A stretch of DNA of 25,536 bases from Clostridia bacterium (GTDB lineage: Bacteria; Bacillota_A; Clostridia; Oscillospirales; CAG-272), in contig JAFTDQ010000081.1 of NCBI GenBank assembly GCA_017454075.1, forward strand, positions 1-25,536, in the 5' to 3' direction. The notes under the pieces are model-generated. The model saw nothing but the letters and a program-made list of their open reading frames with translations. It did not search any database and had not been told where the DNA came from. Numbering within the stretch: position 1 is the stretch's first letter; every line of letters begins with the position of its first letter. The translations under genes and the position numbers were made by a program. Below are positions 16,145 to 24,934 of the stretch, piece by piece.

Positions 16145-17710
16145 TCAGAGAACAAACGCCTCTGGCAAAAGCTCGCCTAGCTTGCTCGTCACGTATTTTT
16201 CTCCGTCAAACCATATAACGTCGAGCTGTCCGCCGCAGTGTTCAGACAAAACCTGTCTGCATACTCCGCAAGGCGCGCATCGCACGGGAGAGTCCTCCCC
16301 CCCTGTGATAGCTATGGCGCGGAAACTTTTTTCTCCTTCGCTTACAGCTTTGAAAACCGCTGTCCTTTCGGCGCAGCACGTCGGGCTGTAAGACGCCGAC
16401 TCAATGTTGCATCCCCGATATACCTTCCCGTCGTCTGTCAGGAGCGCCGCCCCGACCCTGAATCCGGAATACGGCGCGTAAGCCGTTTTACGGGCTTCAT
16501 CTGACTGAGCGACAAGATCCGACTGAATATAGCGATCAATACAAGGCAGAAAACTTTCGCCCGGCAGATCGTTCTCAACTCCGAAATTGTCAAGCACCGT
16601 CTTGCCGATACACGAAAAGCCGTCAAGAACGCCGAGATTCACGGGGCGCATTCCTTTTGCGTAGGCCAGAACCGGAACAAACTCCCTGCTGTGATCCGTG
16701 GATTCCGTCGCCGGATCGCATCCGTGATCGGCGGTAACTATGACAAGATCGTCCTCACTTATCTCACGGGATAAAAACCGATCGAGCCATTTGTCAAACT
16801 CAGAGATCGCCGAGGCATATCCGTCGACGTCGTTCCGGTGTCCGTAGGAAGAATCAAAGTCCACAAGGTTTACAAAACACAGCCCGGTGAAATCACTCTT
16901 TGCAATCCCGCTTGTTATCTCCATTCCGTCGGCATTATTCTTAGACTTGAACTTTTCGGTCACGCCGCGCCCGGCGAAAATATCGTATATCTTTCCGACG
17001 CACGGAGTGTCGAACCCGCCCGCCGCAAGCAGGTCGAGCATTGTGTCTTTCGGAGGAGCGAGAGCGAAATCGTGTCTGAACGCCGCATCCCTCACAAAAG
17101 AGGGATAATCACCCGTAAACGGTCTGGCAATAACCCTGCCGACCGCGTGTTCGCCCGAGAGAATCTCTCTCGCCTTTTCGCAGTATTCATACAGCTTTTC
17201 GACAGAAAGGACGCTTTCGTGAGCCGCTACCTGAAAAACCGAATCGGCTGACGTATAAACGATCACTTTGCCGGTCCTGATGTGCTCTTCCCCGTAATCC
17301 TTTATGACCTCGGTACCGGAATATACTTTGTTGCAGAGCCATCCGATGCCCGTTTTTTCGGTTATTCTGTCAAGAAGAGATGACGGAAAACCGTCGGGAT
17401 ACGTCGGCATTGGTTTTGATGATATTATACCGGACATCTCCCAGTGTCCCGTAACGGTATCCTTCCCTTTTGAAAGCTCCATTGCCTTCCCGTACAAACC
17501 GGAGGGATATTTTTCTTTATTTCCGAAATTAACTCCGTCCACGTTAAATATCCCGAGACGACTGAGCGTCGGGGCGCTGAAGCACTTCGAACCGGAAACG
17601 CTTCGAAGCGTGTTGCTCCCTTCGTCTCCGAAAAGCGATGCGTCCGGCGCCTCTCCTATGCCGAAGCTGTCGGCTACTATCAGAAAAATTCTTTTGAATT
17701 TCTTTTTCAT
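16145..17710 (-). CDS. Phosphopentomutase-cytidine deaminase fusion (DeoB-Cdd)
   Basis: One uninterrupted frame of 521 residues carries two salvage enzymes. Residues 1 to about 393 are phosphopentomutase (ribose-1-P to ribose-5-P): IVADSFGIGEAPDA near the start, DTVTGHWEM with the Thr that accepts phosphate, VNLVDFDSSYGHRNDV, and TADHGCDP..STDHSREFVP, the metal-binding residues of the alkaline-phosphatase superfamily. Residues about 394-521 are a complete cytidine deaminase: APYSGF, GCNIESASYSPTCCAERTA (C-A-E, one Zn ligand plus catalytic Glu) and PCGVCRQ (two more Zn ligands), the tetramer type. Each half has its family's normal length, so this is a true fusion near base 16531. ATG 17710 has GAGGGA 7 bases upstream; an in-frame ATG at 17842 inside aroA is rejected. 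Last gene of the aro operon, 40 bases after aroA. Confidence 0.92.
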   Translation of the reverse strand: MKKKFKRIFLIVADSFGIGEAPDASLFGDEGSNTLRSVSGSKCFSAPTLSRLGIFNVDGVNFGNKEKYPSGLYGKAMELSKGKDTVTGHWEMSGIISSKPMPTYPDGFPSSLLDRITEKTGIGWLCNKVYSGTEVIKDYGEEHIRTGKVIVYTSADSVFQVAAHESVLSVEKLYEYCEKAREILSGEHAVGRVIARPFTGDYPSFVRDAAFRHDFALAPPKDTMLDLLAAGGFDTPCVGKIYDIFAGRGVTEKFKSKNNADGMEITSGIAKSDFTGLCFVNLVDFDSSYGHRNDVDGYASAISEFDKWLDRFLSREISEDDLVIVTADHGCDPATESTDHSREFVPVLAYAKGMRPVNLGVLDGFSCIGKTVLDNFGVENDLPGESFLPCIDRYIQSDLVAQSDEARKTAYAPYSGFRVGAALLTDDGKVYRGCNIESASYSPTCCAERTAVFKAVSEGEKSFRAIAITGGEDSPVRCAPCGVCRQVLSEHCGGQLDVIWFDGEKYVTSKLGELLPEAFVL

Positions 17711-17750
17711 GATTATGTCCCTCATTCTGTCGGAAACCTGACTGTACTTT

Positions 17751-18953
17751 TCACATATCTTTTGAAAGAATCCTGAGCCGTGAAAGCTCGGAAAAAAATC
17801 CGGGATAACTCTTTGAGACCGATTCGGAGCCTGTGAGCTCACCGCCGGTATGAGACAGCAGCACGGCGCAGGCCATCGCTATTCTGTGATCGTTATGAGA
17901 TGAAACGGGCAAGGACGGTTTTATAAGTTCGCTTGCCGGCTCGACGTCTATCCTGTCGTTTCCGATAGCTGCGCTTACTCCGAACTTTTCAAGCTCCTCT
18001 GCCATTGCCTCGCCGCGCCGCGATTCCTTGTCGTTCAGCCTGTCCGTCGAAATGAGGGTCACGCCGTGATAAAACGGAGCAACCGCCATTATCACCGGGG
18101 CAAGATCTGGGCAATCGGAAATATCAACGGTAGGACGACAGCGTCTCATTCTCCCGAAAATCGCGCGGATAATTCTGTCACCCTGACAGCTTTCCCCGTT
18201 CAGACCGCAGATTTCAATATCCGAGCCCGTCATGTTGAACGCCATTACGTGAGCCGCCGCCGACCAGTCTGCTTCAACCGTAATATCGGTGGAACGCGGA
18301 ATAACCGAGCCGTCGATTATTATCCTGTTGTCGTTTACGGACACGGAGAAGCCGAACCTTCTCATGACGTCGACAGTTATCCCGATATAAGAAGCAGAGA
18401 CGACGGGTGGGACGATCTCTATAATCGAATAATCCCCGGATACGCCGAGCGACAGCATCAGTCCTGTTATAAACTGGCTTGAAACCGACCCGTCGACGCG
18501 ATACAGACCGGTCGACATGGGACCGCATACCCTGATTTCATCTTGTTCTCTTTCAAAAAACAATCCCTGCTCTTCCGATATGCTTTCATAAACGTCAAGA
18601 GGACGCGAGAGAAGTCTCCCGTCCCCCCGGAAAGAACATTCATATTCCGAAAGCATTGCAAACGGCATGATAAAGCGAAGTGTGCTTCCGCTCTCCCGGC
18701 AGTTAAAAACCGTATTTTTTACGGGGATAAGACCTGTCCCGGTTACCTCAGCGGTCGAGCCGTGGAATTCGATCCCGGCTCCGAGTTCTCTTAGGCAGTC
18801 GGAGGTCGCGCCTATATCGTCGCAAAGCAGTATATTGCGTATTACGCTTTTTTCGCCCTTGCAGGAAGCCGCGCATATGAGCGCTCGGTGAGAATAGCTT
18901 TTTGACGGCGGAGGAGTGATTTTTCCGCTGTAAAAACAAGGTTCAAAGATCAT
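17751..18953 (-). CDS. aroA: 3-phosphoshikimate 1-carboxyvinyltransferase (EPSP synthase)
   Basis: AroA joins shikimate-3-phosphate and phosphoenolpyruvate to give EPSP, the sixth step of the shikimate pathway. The 400 residues show the family landmarks: PPSKSYSHRAL (with the PEP-binding Lys, about 15-25), ESGSTLRF (the equivalent of the E. coli NAGTAMR loop, keeping its Gly), GDGRLLSRPL, SSQFITGLML, E-A-D-W-S-A-A-A, and DCPDLAPV with the catalytic Asp. Near the C-terminus come RLNDKESRR and NDHRIAMA. Length is slightly short of the usual 420-430 but no motif is missing. It lies 1 base after the aroE-aroK stop, so translation is probably coupled. The loop ESGST rather than NAGTA resembles that of other Clostridia. 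Confidence 0.95.
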   Translation of the reverse strand: MIFEPCFYSGKITPPPSKSYSHRALICAASCKGEKSVIRNILLCDDIGATSDCLRELGAGIEFHGSTAEVTGTGLIPVKNTVFNCRESGSTLRFIMPFAMLSEYECSFRGDGRLLSRPLDVYESISEEQGLFFEREQDEIRVCGPMSTGLYRVDGSVSSQFITGLMLSLGVSGDYSIIEIVPPVVSASYIGITVDVMRRFGFSVSVNDNRIIIDGSVIPRSTDITVEADWSAAAHVMAFNMTGSDIEICGLNGESCQGDRIIRAIFGRMRRCRPTVDISDCPDLAPVIMAVAPFYHGVTLISTDRLNDKESRRGEAMAEELEKFGVSAAIGNDRIDVEPASELIKPSLPVSSHNDHRIAMACAVLLSHTGGELTGSESVSKSYPGFFSELSRLRILSKDM

Positions 18954-18954
18954 T

Positions 18955-20214
18955 TCATACTCCGGGATAAAGGATTCGTATGATATTACGCGCGGTATCG
19001 GATACAGTTCCGTTGCCGTCGACCGTCACGTCGGCGGCGGACCGGTAGAGATCTATACGCTCTTCGTACAAACGTTTGACAGCGTCCATGTCTTTTGAGA
19101 GCGGGCGGTCTTTCGTCGCGATGAGCTTTTCCGGCGATCTGTCTATGAATACCACGACGCCGTTTTTCTTAAAATTCCGTATATTTTCGGGATCTTTCAC
19201 TGCTCCGCCGCCGCTTGCGATTATCTTCCCCCCAGCGCTTATGCACAATCCGGAGATGATCTTTTTTTCGATCTCACGAAAAGCAGGTTCGCCGTCTTGC
19301 TCGAAGATTTGTCTGATTCTTTTCCCGGTGTATTTTTCGATTTCGTCGTCGCAGTCAATCAGATCCGCCCGGCTGAGTCTTGATAATTCACGTCCGACGG
19401 ACGATTTTCCGCATGACGGCATTCCAATAAGAATCACATTTCTTTTGGATGAAAGAAACGAAGCGTAAAGACTGTCTTCGCGCGGAGCAGGATCAAGACT
19501 GAAAAACAGCTCGTGGGCGCGCGCTGCCTGAGCGCAAAGCATAAAGAGTCCGCCTTCTGCGCGGACGCCCGCCTCCTGAGCGCGCAGGACCAGATTTGTC
19601 CGCAGCGGATTATATATCAGATCGACGACGCCCGAAAGATTACAAAAGCCCGACAGATCTATCCCGTAAGGCAGATCGTTCGTTTCATCGGGATACATTC
19701 CGACGGGAGTGCAGTTTATTATAAGATTTATATCCGTGCACACGTCGCTTATATCAGATACTCCGATCACGCCGTTTCCCGTCGGATTTCTCGAAAGAAA
19801 GAGAACCTTTTCCGCACCGAGCTTCTTCGAGACGTATTTTGCGGTCAGGGAGGACCCTCCTGTTCCGAGAATAAGTACATTCTTTCCGTGAAGTCCTTCC
19901 GGAAGAACGCGTCTGACAAGTTTTTCAAGGCCGAAGGCGTCGGTATTATAACCGGACAGAACACCGTCCCGGTTAACGACCGTATTTACCGCGCCGATCT
20001 GTTCAGCTTCATCCGACAAGTTATCAAGATATTTAACGACTTCCTTTTTATAAGGAATGGTCACGTTAAGTCCGTAAAAATCGCGTGATTCAAAAAAGGA
20101 ATCAAGTTCCCGGGGGAGAAGCTCATTAAGCGAGTATTCGGGATTTCCGAGCAAGCCGTGAAGTTCACACGAATAACTGTGACCGAGAGGATAACCGATA
20201 AGTCCGTATTTCAT
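18955..20214 (-). CDS. Shikimate dehydrogenase-shikimate kinase fusion (AroE-AroK)
   Basis: A 419-residue protein doing two successive steps: reduction of 3-dehydroshikimate to shikimate with NADPH, then phosphorylation to shikimate-3-phosphate. The AroE part (about 1-245) has GYPLGHSYS, NVTIPYK with catalytic K56, NTD with D92, the nucleotide-binding GTGGSS (117-122) and NCTPVGMYP. The AroK part (about 257-419) has the P-loop GMPSCGKS (264-271), DCDDEIEK, IASGGGAV (332-338), DRPL (R370) and a Y-x-x-R-x-x-x-Y-like lid near 383-390. Each half is close to its family's normal length. It overlaps aroC by 4 bp (ATGA) and is 1 base from aroA. The fusion would pass shikimate between neighbouring active sites; that advantage is inferred. 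Confidence 0.94.
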   Translation of the reverse strand: MKYGLIGYPLGHSYSCELHGLLGNPEYSLNELLPRELDSFFESRDFYGLNVTIPYKKEVVKYLDNLSDEAEQIGAVNTVVNRDGVLSGYNTDAFGLEKLVRRVLPEGLHGKNVLILGTGGSSLTAKYVSKKLGAEKVLFLSRNPTGNGVIGVSDISDVCTDINLIINCTPVGMYPDETNDLPYGIDLSGFCNLSGVVDLIYNPLRTNLVLRAQEAGVRAEGGLFMLCAQAARAHELFFSLDPAPREDSLYASFLSSKRNVILIGMPSCGKSSVGRELSRLSRADLIDCDDEIEKYTGKRIRQIFEQDGEPAFREIEKKIISGLCISAGGKIIASGGGAVKDPENIRNFKKNGVVVFIDRSPEKLIATKDRPLSKDMDAVKRLYEERIDLYRSAADVTVDGNGTVSDTARNIIRILYPGV

Positions 20215-21299
20215 TCTTCATATCCCCGGCGAGACAGATAAAGATCAAGTACAGCGACGGAAGTTACGGCGGTTATCACATGGACCGCTCTGTGAACTAT
20301 ACACGGATCATGACGGCCTTTTACCGAAATAACGGCGTTTTCGGGAACGCCGTTTATAAAACGCACGGTTTTCTGCGGAACTGAAACCGAAGGCGTCGGC
20401 TTTATCGCCGCAGAAAAAACGACCGGCATCCCGTTTGTTATTCCTCCGTTTATCCCGCCGGAATTGTTGGATTCGTAACAAATCTTCCCGCCGTCCTGAT
20501 AAACGGCGTCGTTTGCCTCGCTTCCCCGCATGTCGGAAAGCACAAAACCGCCGCCGAATTCGATACCTTTCACGCCGGGAACGGAAAAGACCGCATGCGA
20601 GATCACGCTTTCAACGGAGTCAAAAAACGGCTCTCCAATGCCTCCGCGGAGCCCGAAAACGAACGTCTCGGAAACCCCGCCGACGGAATCGCCGGCCGAG
20701 GCGGCCAGATTAATCATGTCCTTCATCTTTTCCCCGGCGGAGAGATCCAGAACCGGGAAAGCTTTCCCGGAAAGCGAATCGAATATATCGTCTGAAACCG
20801 CGCCGTCGATTCTCATATCGTCGATACCCGCACATCTTTTTATGCGTGAAACGACGCGTATCCCTTTTTCGGCGAGTATTTTGCCGGCAACTGCACCGGC
20901 TGCGCAGATCCCGGCGGTGACCCTACCCGAAAAATGTCCTCCTCCGCGGTAATCCTCAAAACCGCGATATTTGATACGGGCGGTCAGATCGGCGTGCCCG
21001 GGACGGACAAAATCCCTGTCATAATCAGCGCTTCTCACGTCCGAATTCTTAATGAATATGGAAATCGGCGTTCCGGTTGTCCTGTTTTCGAAAACTCCGC
21101 TCGTAACCGTGAACTCGTCGGATTCCCGTCTTCCCGTGGAAAATGAACCCGACGGACGTCGGAGCGAAAGCGCGTTTCCGATATCCTCGTCTGTTAGTTC
21201 TATCCCGGGTTCAGCACCGTCGATTATTACGGTTATCCCGGCACCGTGGCTCTCTCCGGCGATCGTCACGGAGAAATTGTTTCCGAATGTGTTTTTCAT
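20211..21299 (-). CDS. aroC: Chorismate synthase
   Basis: AroC removes phosphate from EPSP to form chorismate and needs reduced FMN. The 362 residues match the family's length. Signatures in order: GESHGAGITVIIDG near residue 16, RRPSG and T.R.E.D near 48-62, TTGTPI, the RPGHAD segment near residue 100, YRGFEDYRGGGHFSGR, and near the C-terminus NNSGGINGGITNG followed by RHDPC and a final V-l-a-l-like stretch. The His residues and the Arg of these blocks are the FMN/EPSP-binding residues known for the family. No FMN reductase is fused. It starts 5 bases after aroB, with its stop overlapping the aroE-aroK start, so all these genes are likely coupled. Confidence 0.96.
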   Translation of the reverse strand: MKNTFGNNFSVTIAGESHGAGITVIIDGAEPGIELTDEDIGNALSLRRPSGSFSTGRRESDEFTVTSGVFENRTTGTPISIFIKNSDVRSADYDRDFVRPGHADLTARIKYRGFEDYRGGGHFSGRVTAGICAAGAVAGKILAEKGIRVVSRIKRCAGIDDMRIDGAVSDDIFDSLSGKAFPVLDLSAGEKMKDMINLAASAGDSVGGVSETFVFGLRGGIGEPFFDSVESVISHAVFSVPGVKGIEFGGGFVLSDMRGSEANDAVYQDGGKICYESNNSGGINGGITNGMPVVFSAAIKPTPSVSVPQKTVRFINGVPENAVISVKGRHDPCIVHRAVHVITAVTSVAVLDLYLSRRGYEE

Positions 21300-21304
21300 A
21301 AGTT

Positions 21305-22321
21305 TTACCTTAAAACGGAGAGAAGTCTTTCTTTAATTTCATCGGCGGAAAGCAGTTTTTCCCTGAACGTTCCTATCTTGTCGCAGATGATGCATCTGAC
21401 CCCTCCGGAGGAGGACTTTTTGTCGTGCATTACTGCGTTCATTACGTCATCCGCGCTGATTTTTGCCGTAAGAGGAAGACCGAACGCGGACAGTTTTTCG
21501 GAAATCTTTTGTCTCGCTTCGTGCTCGCTCATCGCGAGCATGCCGATTCCTACCGCCTCGCCGTGGAACAGATCCGAATTCAGTTCTATTCCGTGTCCTA
21601 TCGTATGGCCGAAATTCAGAGATCTTCTCAAGCCGGATTCTTTTTCATCCGCCCGAACGACGGATATTTTTATATCAAGAGCACGCGAAACAATATCACC
21701 GACAGGCGATACGGTTCCGATGTCGTCGAAAAGCCGGGCGTCAAAAGCAGCGGCCATTTTTATTATCTCCGCCATGCCGTTTGAAAACTGCCTTTCCGGA
21801 AGGGTTGTAAGGGTGTCGGTATCGATAAGCACGCCCTTCGGCTGATGGAACGCGCCGATCATATTTTTAATACCGCCGAAATTAACGCCGGTCTTCCCCC
21901 CCACGGAAGAATCCGCCTGTGAAAGAAGGGTTGTCGGAACGTTGTAAAAATCTATCCCCCTCATATATATCGACGCGGCAAAACCGGCCGTATCGCCGGT
22001 AACGCCTCCACCGACCGAAATAACGGCGTCGTTCCGGTTAAACGAATACAAAATCAGGGATTCGAGAATCAGACTGATATTGTTCAGGTTCTTGTGTTCC
22101 TCGCCTCCCGGAAGAGTTACGCGGAAAACAGAGCATCCGGTCCCTGAAAACGATTCTTCGACTTTATCCGGATAAACCGTAGGAACCCCTTCTTCCGTGA
22201 CAACGAGGACCCTGGATCTCGGAAAGAGACCGAGAAGAGCCGCCGTTTTACCGAGAAGATGATCACCTATGATTATGTCATATCCTGGCGATTCGGGAGT
22301 CTCAAAACGTTTGACAATCAT
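21305..22321 (-). CDS. aroB: 3-dehydroquinate synthase
   Basis: AroB cyclises DAHP to 3-dehydroquinate using NAD+ and a divalent metal. The 338 residues show the NAD-binding SVGGGVTGDTAGF (about 102-114), Y-x-R-G-I-x-F-Y-N-V-P-T-T-L-L-S-Q-D/A-D-S-S-V-G-G-K-T-G, and the metal ligands in M-A-E-I-I-K (Glu), FGHTIGHGIE (His) and FHGEAVGIGM (His). Length is near the usual 350. It lies 1 base after pheA and 5 before aroC. It is the first committed cyclisation step represented in this cluster, so DAHP must be made by a synthase coded elsewhere in the genome. Confidence 0.96.
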   Translation of the reverse strand: MIVKRFETPESPGYDIIIGDHLLGKTAALLGLFPRSRVLVVTEEGVPTVYPDKVEESFSGTGCSVFRVTLPGGEEHKNLNNISLILESLILYSFNRNDAVISVGGGVTGDTAGFAASIYMRGIDFYNVPTTLLSQADSSVGGKTGVNFGGIKNMIGAFHQPKGVLIDTDTLTTLPERQFSNGMAEIIKMAAAFDARLFDDIGTVSPVGDIVSRALDIKISVVRADEKESGLRRSLNFGHTIGHGIELNSDLFHGEAVGIGMLAMSEHEARQKISEKLSAFGLPLTAKISADDVMNAVMHDKKSSSGGVRCIICDKIGTFREKLLSADEIKERLLSVLR

Positions 22322-22322
22322 T

Positions 22323-23432
22323 TCAGTTCAGCTTTCTGACGGAATAGATCCCGATGAGCCGTACACCGCTTCCGAAACAGGAAAGATTGCTCATCATTTT
22401 TAAGTAATCCGAAGAGTCCGGCTCGCCTTCGCATTCGATTCTGAAATAATAGTTCCAGGGAAGCTCCTTCATCGGAGCGCTGTGTATCGACGTCATATTA
22501 TATCCAAGACCCGCAATCGAGCTGATGACTTCCGCAAGGGCGCCGGTCTCGTTTTTAACCGTAAACATAAGGGTAAACCTGACGTCGCCCGTTCTTTTAT
22601 CTCCGGGAACCGGCTTTGCGCGAGTCAGAACAACGAACCTCGTCGTATTGTTTGCAGCGGTGTTGATCTTTCTGCAGATAACAGAAAGAGAAAAAATATC
22701 GGCGCATTCTTCCGAACAGATTGCCGCCGTACCGATATCGCCGAGCGACGAGACGTGCTCTGCCGCTGTCGCGGTATTCTCATACTGTATCACGTCGTAA
22801 CCGTGCTCGGAAATAAAATCGGAGCACTGTGAAAGGGCCTGGGAATGGCTGACCACTCGCTTAATGTCGTCGACGGTCGCGCCTTTTATACCGCAAAGGC
22901 ACTGATCGACTGCAAGATCATAAACTCCGCTTATATAGAGCGAACCCCTGAACAGAAGATCGTTGACCTGTGCCACCTCCCCGGCGTAGCTGTTTTCAAT
23001 CGGCAGAACGCATACGTCAGATTCTCCGTTCTCCACCGAACGGAAAGCCGTCTCAAACCCCTGACAAGGGACAAAGATCCCCGATCCGAAAATCTTTTTT
23101 GCGGCAATATGGGAAAAGGCGCCGACCGTGCCCGGATAAGCGATACGGTACCCGTCGATCAGACTCGCCTGATACTGTTTTGAAACGTCCATCACGCTGC
23201 GCTGAAACGGAACGTAAAATGATCTTATATTTTCGTCGGAAATGTACCCGGAATTAAAGAGAATAACCTCATTTTCCCTTTCGGGATCAAAAACGGGAAG
23301 ACCGTTTTCTCTCTTATATCCGGCGATCCCGGCAGAAACTTTCATGCGCCTTTCGAAAAGACCGGCAATTTCACGGTCTATTTCGTTTATCTCTTTTCTT
23401 AAATCCTTAATATCCATTTCAGACTCAGACAC
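22323..23432 (-). CDS. pheA: Chorismate mutase-prephenate dehydratase (P-protein)
   Basis: A 369-residue bifunctional enzyme converting chorismate to prephenate and then to phenylpyruvate for phenylalanine. Residues about 6-90 are an AroQ-type chorismate mutase (D-L-R-x-E-I-N-x-I-D-x-x-I, then R-x-x-V-x-x-x-I-A-x-Y-K, and F-x-P-E/D-R-E). Residues about 97-270 are the dehydratase (YPGTVGAFSH, GESDVCVLPIENSYAGEV, VSHSQALSQC, and the catalytic NNTTRFVVL near 262). Residues about 285-365 are an ACT domain with GALAEVISSIAGLGYNMTSIHS and a P..YYFRIE strand, predicting feedback inhibition by phenylalanine. GTG 23432 has AGGGA 8 bases upstream and overlaps the MurE stop by 8 bp; ATG 23417 is an alternative. 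Confidence 0.94.
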   Translation of the reverse strand: MSESEMDIKDLRKEINEIDREIAGLFERRMKVSAGIAGYKRENGLPVFDPERENEVILFNSGYISDENIRSFYVPFQRSVMDVSKQYQASLIDGYRIAYPGTVGAFSHIAAKKIFGSGIFVPCQGFETAFRSVENGESDVCVLPIENSYAGEVAQVNDLLFRGSLYISGVYDLAVDQCLCGIKGATVDDIKRVVSHSQALSQCSDFISEHGYDVIQYENTATAAEHVSSLGDIGTAAICSEECADIFSLSVICRKINTAANNTTRFVVLTRAKPVPGDKRTGDVRFTLMFTVKNETGALAEVISSIAGLGYNMTSIHSAPMKELPWNYYFRIECEGEPDSSDYLKMMSNLSCFGSGVRLIGIYSVRKLN

Positions 23433-24921
23433 CTAGAAAATCCCTGACAATTGAAACGTCTGACTTAACGTGCTCGACGCCTCCGCCGCGTTTCATAAAC
23501 TCCTCGTCGCCCTTTCCGGTGATTGCGACGACGACCTTTCCGGGGAGTTTGCCCGCTTCGCAAAACGCCCTTTTTATGGCCTCATCTCTGTCGGGGACGA
23601 TCAAATACTTCCCGCCTTCCCGCTCGACGTGTGCGGCAATTTCGCCGCATATCCCGCACACGGATTCAAAGGCGGGATCTTCCTCGGTAAGCACGGTCAG
23701 CGCCGAATGAGCCCCGGAGCATTTACCGAGATCCTCGCGCCGCTGATATGCTTTGCCTCCAGGACAACCGAATACCGTGATAATGGGAGATCCCGGAAAA
23801 TCGCTCTCGATCGACTCGTAGAGCGAACGGAAGCTCATTTCATTGTGAGCGTAATCGACAATCGCGCGCACCTTCCCGTCACGGCTGTCAAAGACCTCCA
23901 TCCTCCCGGGGACGCGGGCGGAGGCTATACCCTTTACGATATCGTCCCGGGGTATTCCGAGTTCTCTGCACACCGAATAGGCGCAGAGCGCGTTTTCCGC
24001 GTTAAAGGTGCCCGGAATCGAAAAGCGGACTCTTTCGGAGTTCCCGTCGGGATCTGACACCGTAAACGAGCCGCCGAGTCTGTCGTCATCCGATCTGAAA
24101 TCCGACATTCTGTAATCGGCGTCTTTATCTGTTCCGTACCTGACTACCCTGCATCCGCTTTCACATGCGCATCTCATTATTTCGTCATATCTGTCAGAAC
24201 CGGTATTGATAAGGGCCGTTTTGCATTGTGAAAACAGTCTGAGTTTAGAACGAAAATAATCTTCCTCGCTGTCGTGTTCCCCGGGGCTGATATGATCCTT
24301 TCCGAAATTATGAAATACTCCGACGTCAAATATTATCCCGTCGACCCTGTCATATTTCAGCGCCTGACTCGAAACCTCCGACACCAGATGTGTAATCCCC
24401 GATGAAACGGCGTTTGAACAGTGTCTGTAAAATTCTACGGCTTCGGGGGTTGTTATATGGGATTCTTCGGATACTACTCCGTCGAATGTCCGGACAGAAG
24501 ATATGACCGCCGTCCCGTTTTTGAGGTATGAATCAAGAACGCTTCTGATAAAGTAAGCGGTCGTAGTCTTGCCTTTCGTTCCCGTAATACCGATTTTAAT
24601 CAGTCTGGAGGGAGCGTCGTCGAAATAAAGCGAAGCAAGTACCGGCATGGCTTTGCGTATATTGCTGACAAGCATGAAAGGAATGTCAACGGCGTCATAC
24701 TTACGTTCCGAAACGTAAGCGACGGCGCCCTGCCGGGCGGCGTCAGAGAGATACCTGCAGTCAAAGTTTTTCCCTTTGCATATGAAAAGCGTATCTTTTC
24801 CGGCTTCCCGGCTGTCAAAAGTCAGCCCCGCAACGGGTTTATCGCACGGAACATCGGACTGCGAGATCAGGAGGCCGCGCAGCCGAAGGATATCCGTATA
24901 TTCATGCAGCAGATGTTCCAT
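23425..24921 (-). CDS. MurE-type UDP-N-acetylmuramyl-tripeptide synthetase (substrate uncertain)
   Basis: An ATP-dependent Mur ligase of 498 residues. It would add the third amino acid to UDP-MurNAc-L-Ala-D-Glu in the cytoplasm. Seen: N-terminal uridine-binding domain with DSR, ATP loop GTKGKTTTA, the HITTPEA segment, SEVSSQAL, FGKDHISPGEHDSEEDYFRSKLRLF region with the Lys that is carbamylated in this family, NAENALCA and the C-terminal domain from about 335. At the place of the meso-diaminopimelate signature DNPR the protein has EDPA (about residues 414-417). DNPR is replaced by DNPA in lysine-adding enzymes such as that of Staphylococcus aureus, so a different third residue or a second, paralogous MurE is possible. 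ATG 24921 is preferred; TTG 24933 is in frame. Confidence 0.88.
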   Translation of the reverse strand: MEHLLHEYTDILRLRGLLISQSDVPCDKPVAGLTFDSREAGKDTLFICKGKNFDCRYLSDAARQGAVAYVSERKYDAVDIPFMLVSNIRKAMPVLASLYFDDAPSRLIKIGITGTKGKTTTAYFIRSVLDSYLKNGTAVISSVRTFDGVVSEESHITTPEAVEFYRHCSNAVSSGITHLVSEVSSQALKYDRVDGIIFDVGVFHNFGKDHISPGEHDSEEDYFRSKLRLFSQCKTALINTGSDRYDEIMRCACESGCRVVRYGTDKDADYRMSDFRSDDDRLGGSFTVSDPDGNSERVRFSIPGTFNAENALCAYSVCRELGIPRDDIVKGIASARVPGRMEVFDSRDGKVRAIVDYAHNEMSFRSLYESIESDFPGSPIITVFGCPGGKAYQRREDLGKCSGAHSALTVLTEEDPAFESVCGICGEIAAHVEREGGKYLIVPDRDEAIKRAFCEAGKLPGKVVVAITGKGDEEFMKRGGGVEHVKSDVSIVRDFLGV

Positions 24922-24934
24922 GCAATTTACCAAA

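Noticed and set aside
16500..16560. Possibility that DeoB and Cdd are two genes joined by a sequencing error
   Set aside because: The frame runs through without stop and both domains have normal length and no repeated or missing residues at the join. Only read data could overturn this.
17711..17842. A 44-residue N-terminal extension of DeoB-Cdd
   Set aside because: It would overlap the end of aroA by about 90 bases, does not look like DeoB, and the ATG at 17710 has a good ribosome site.
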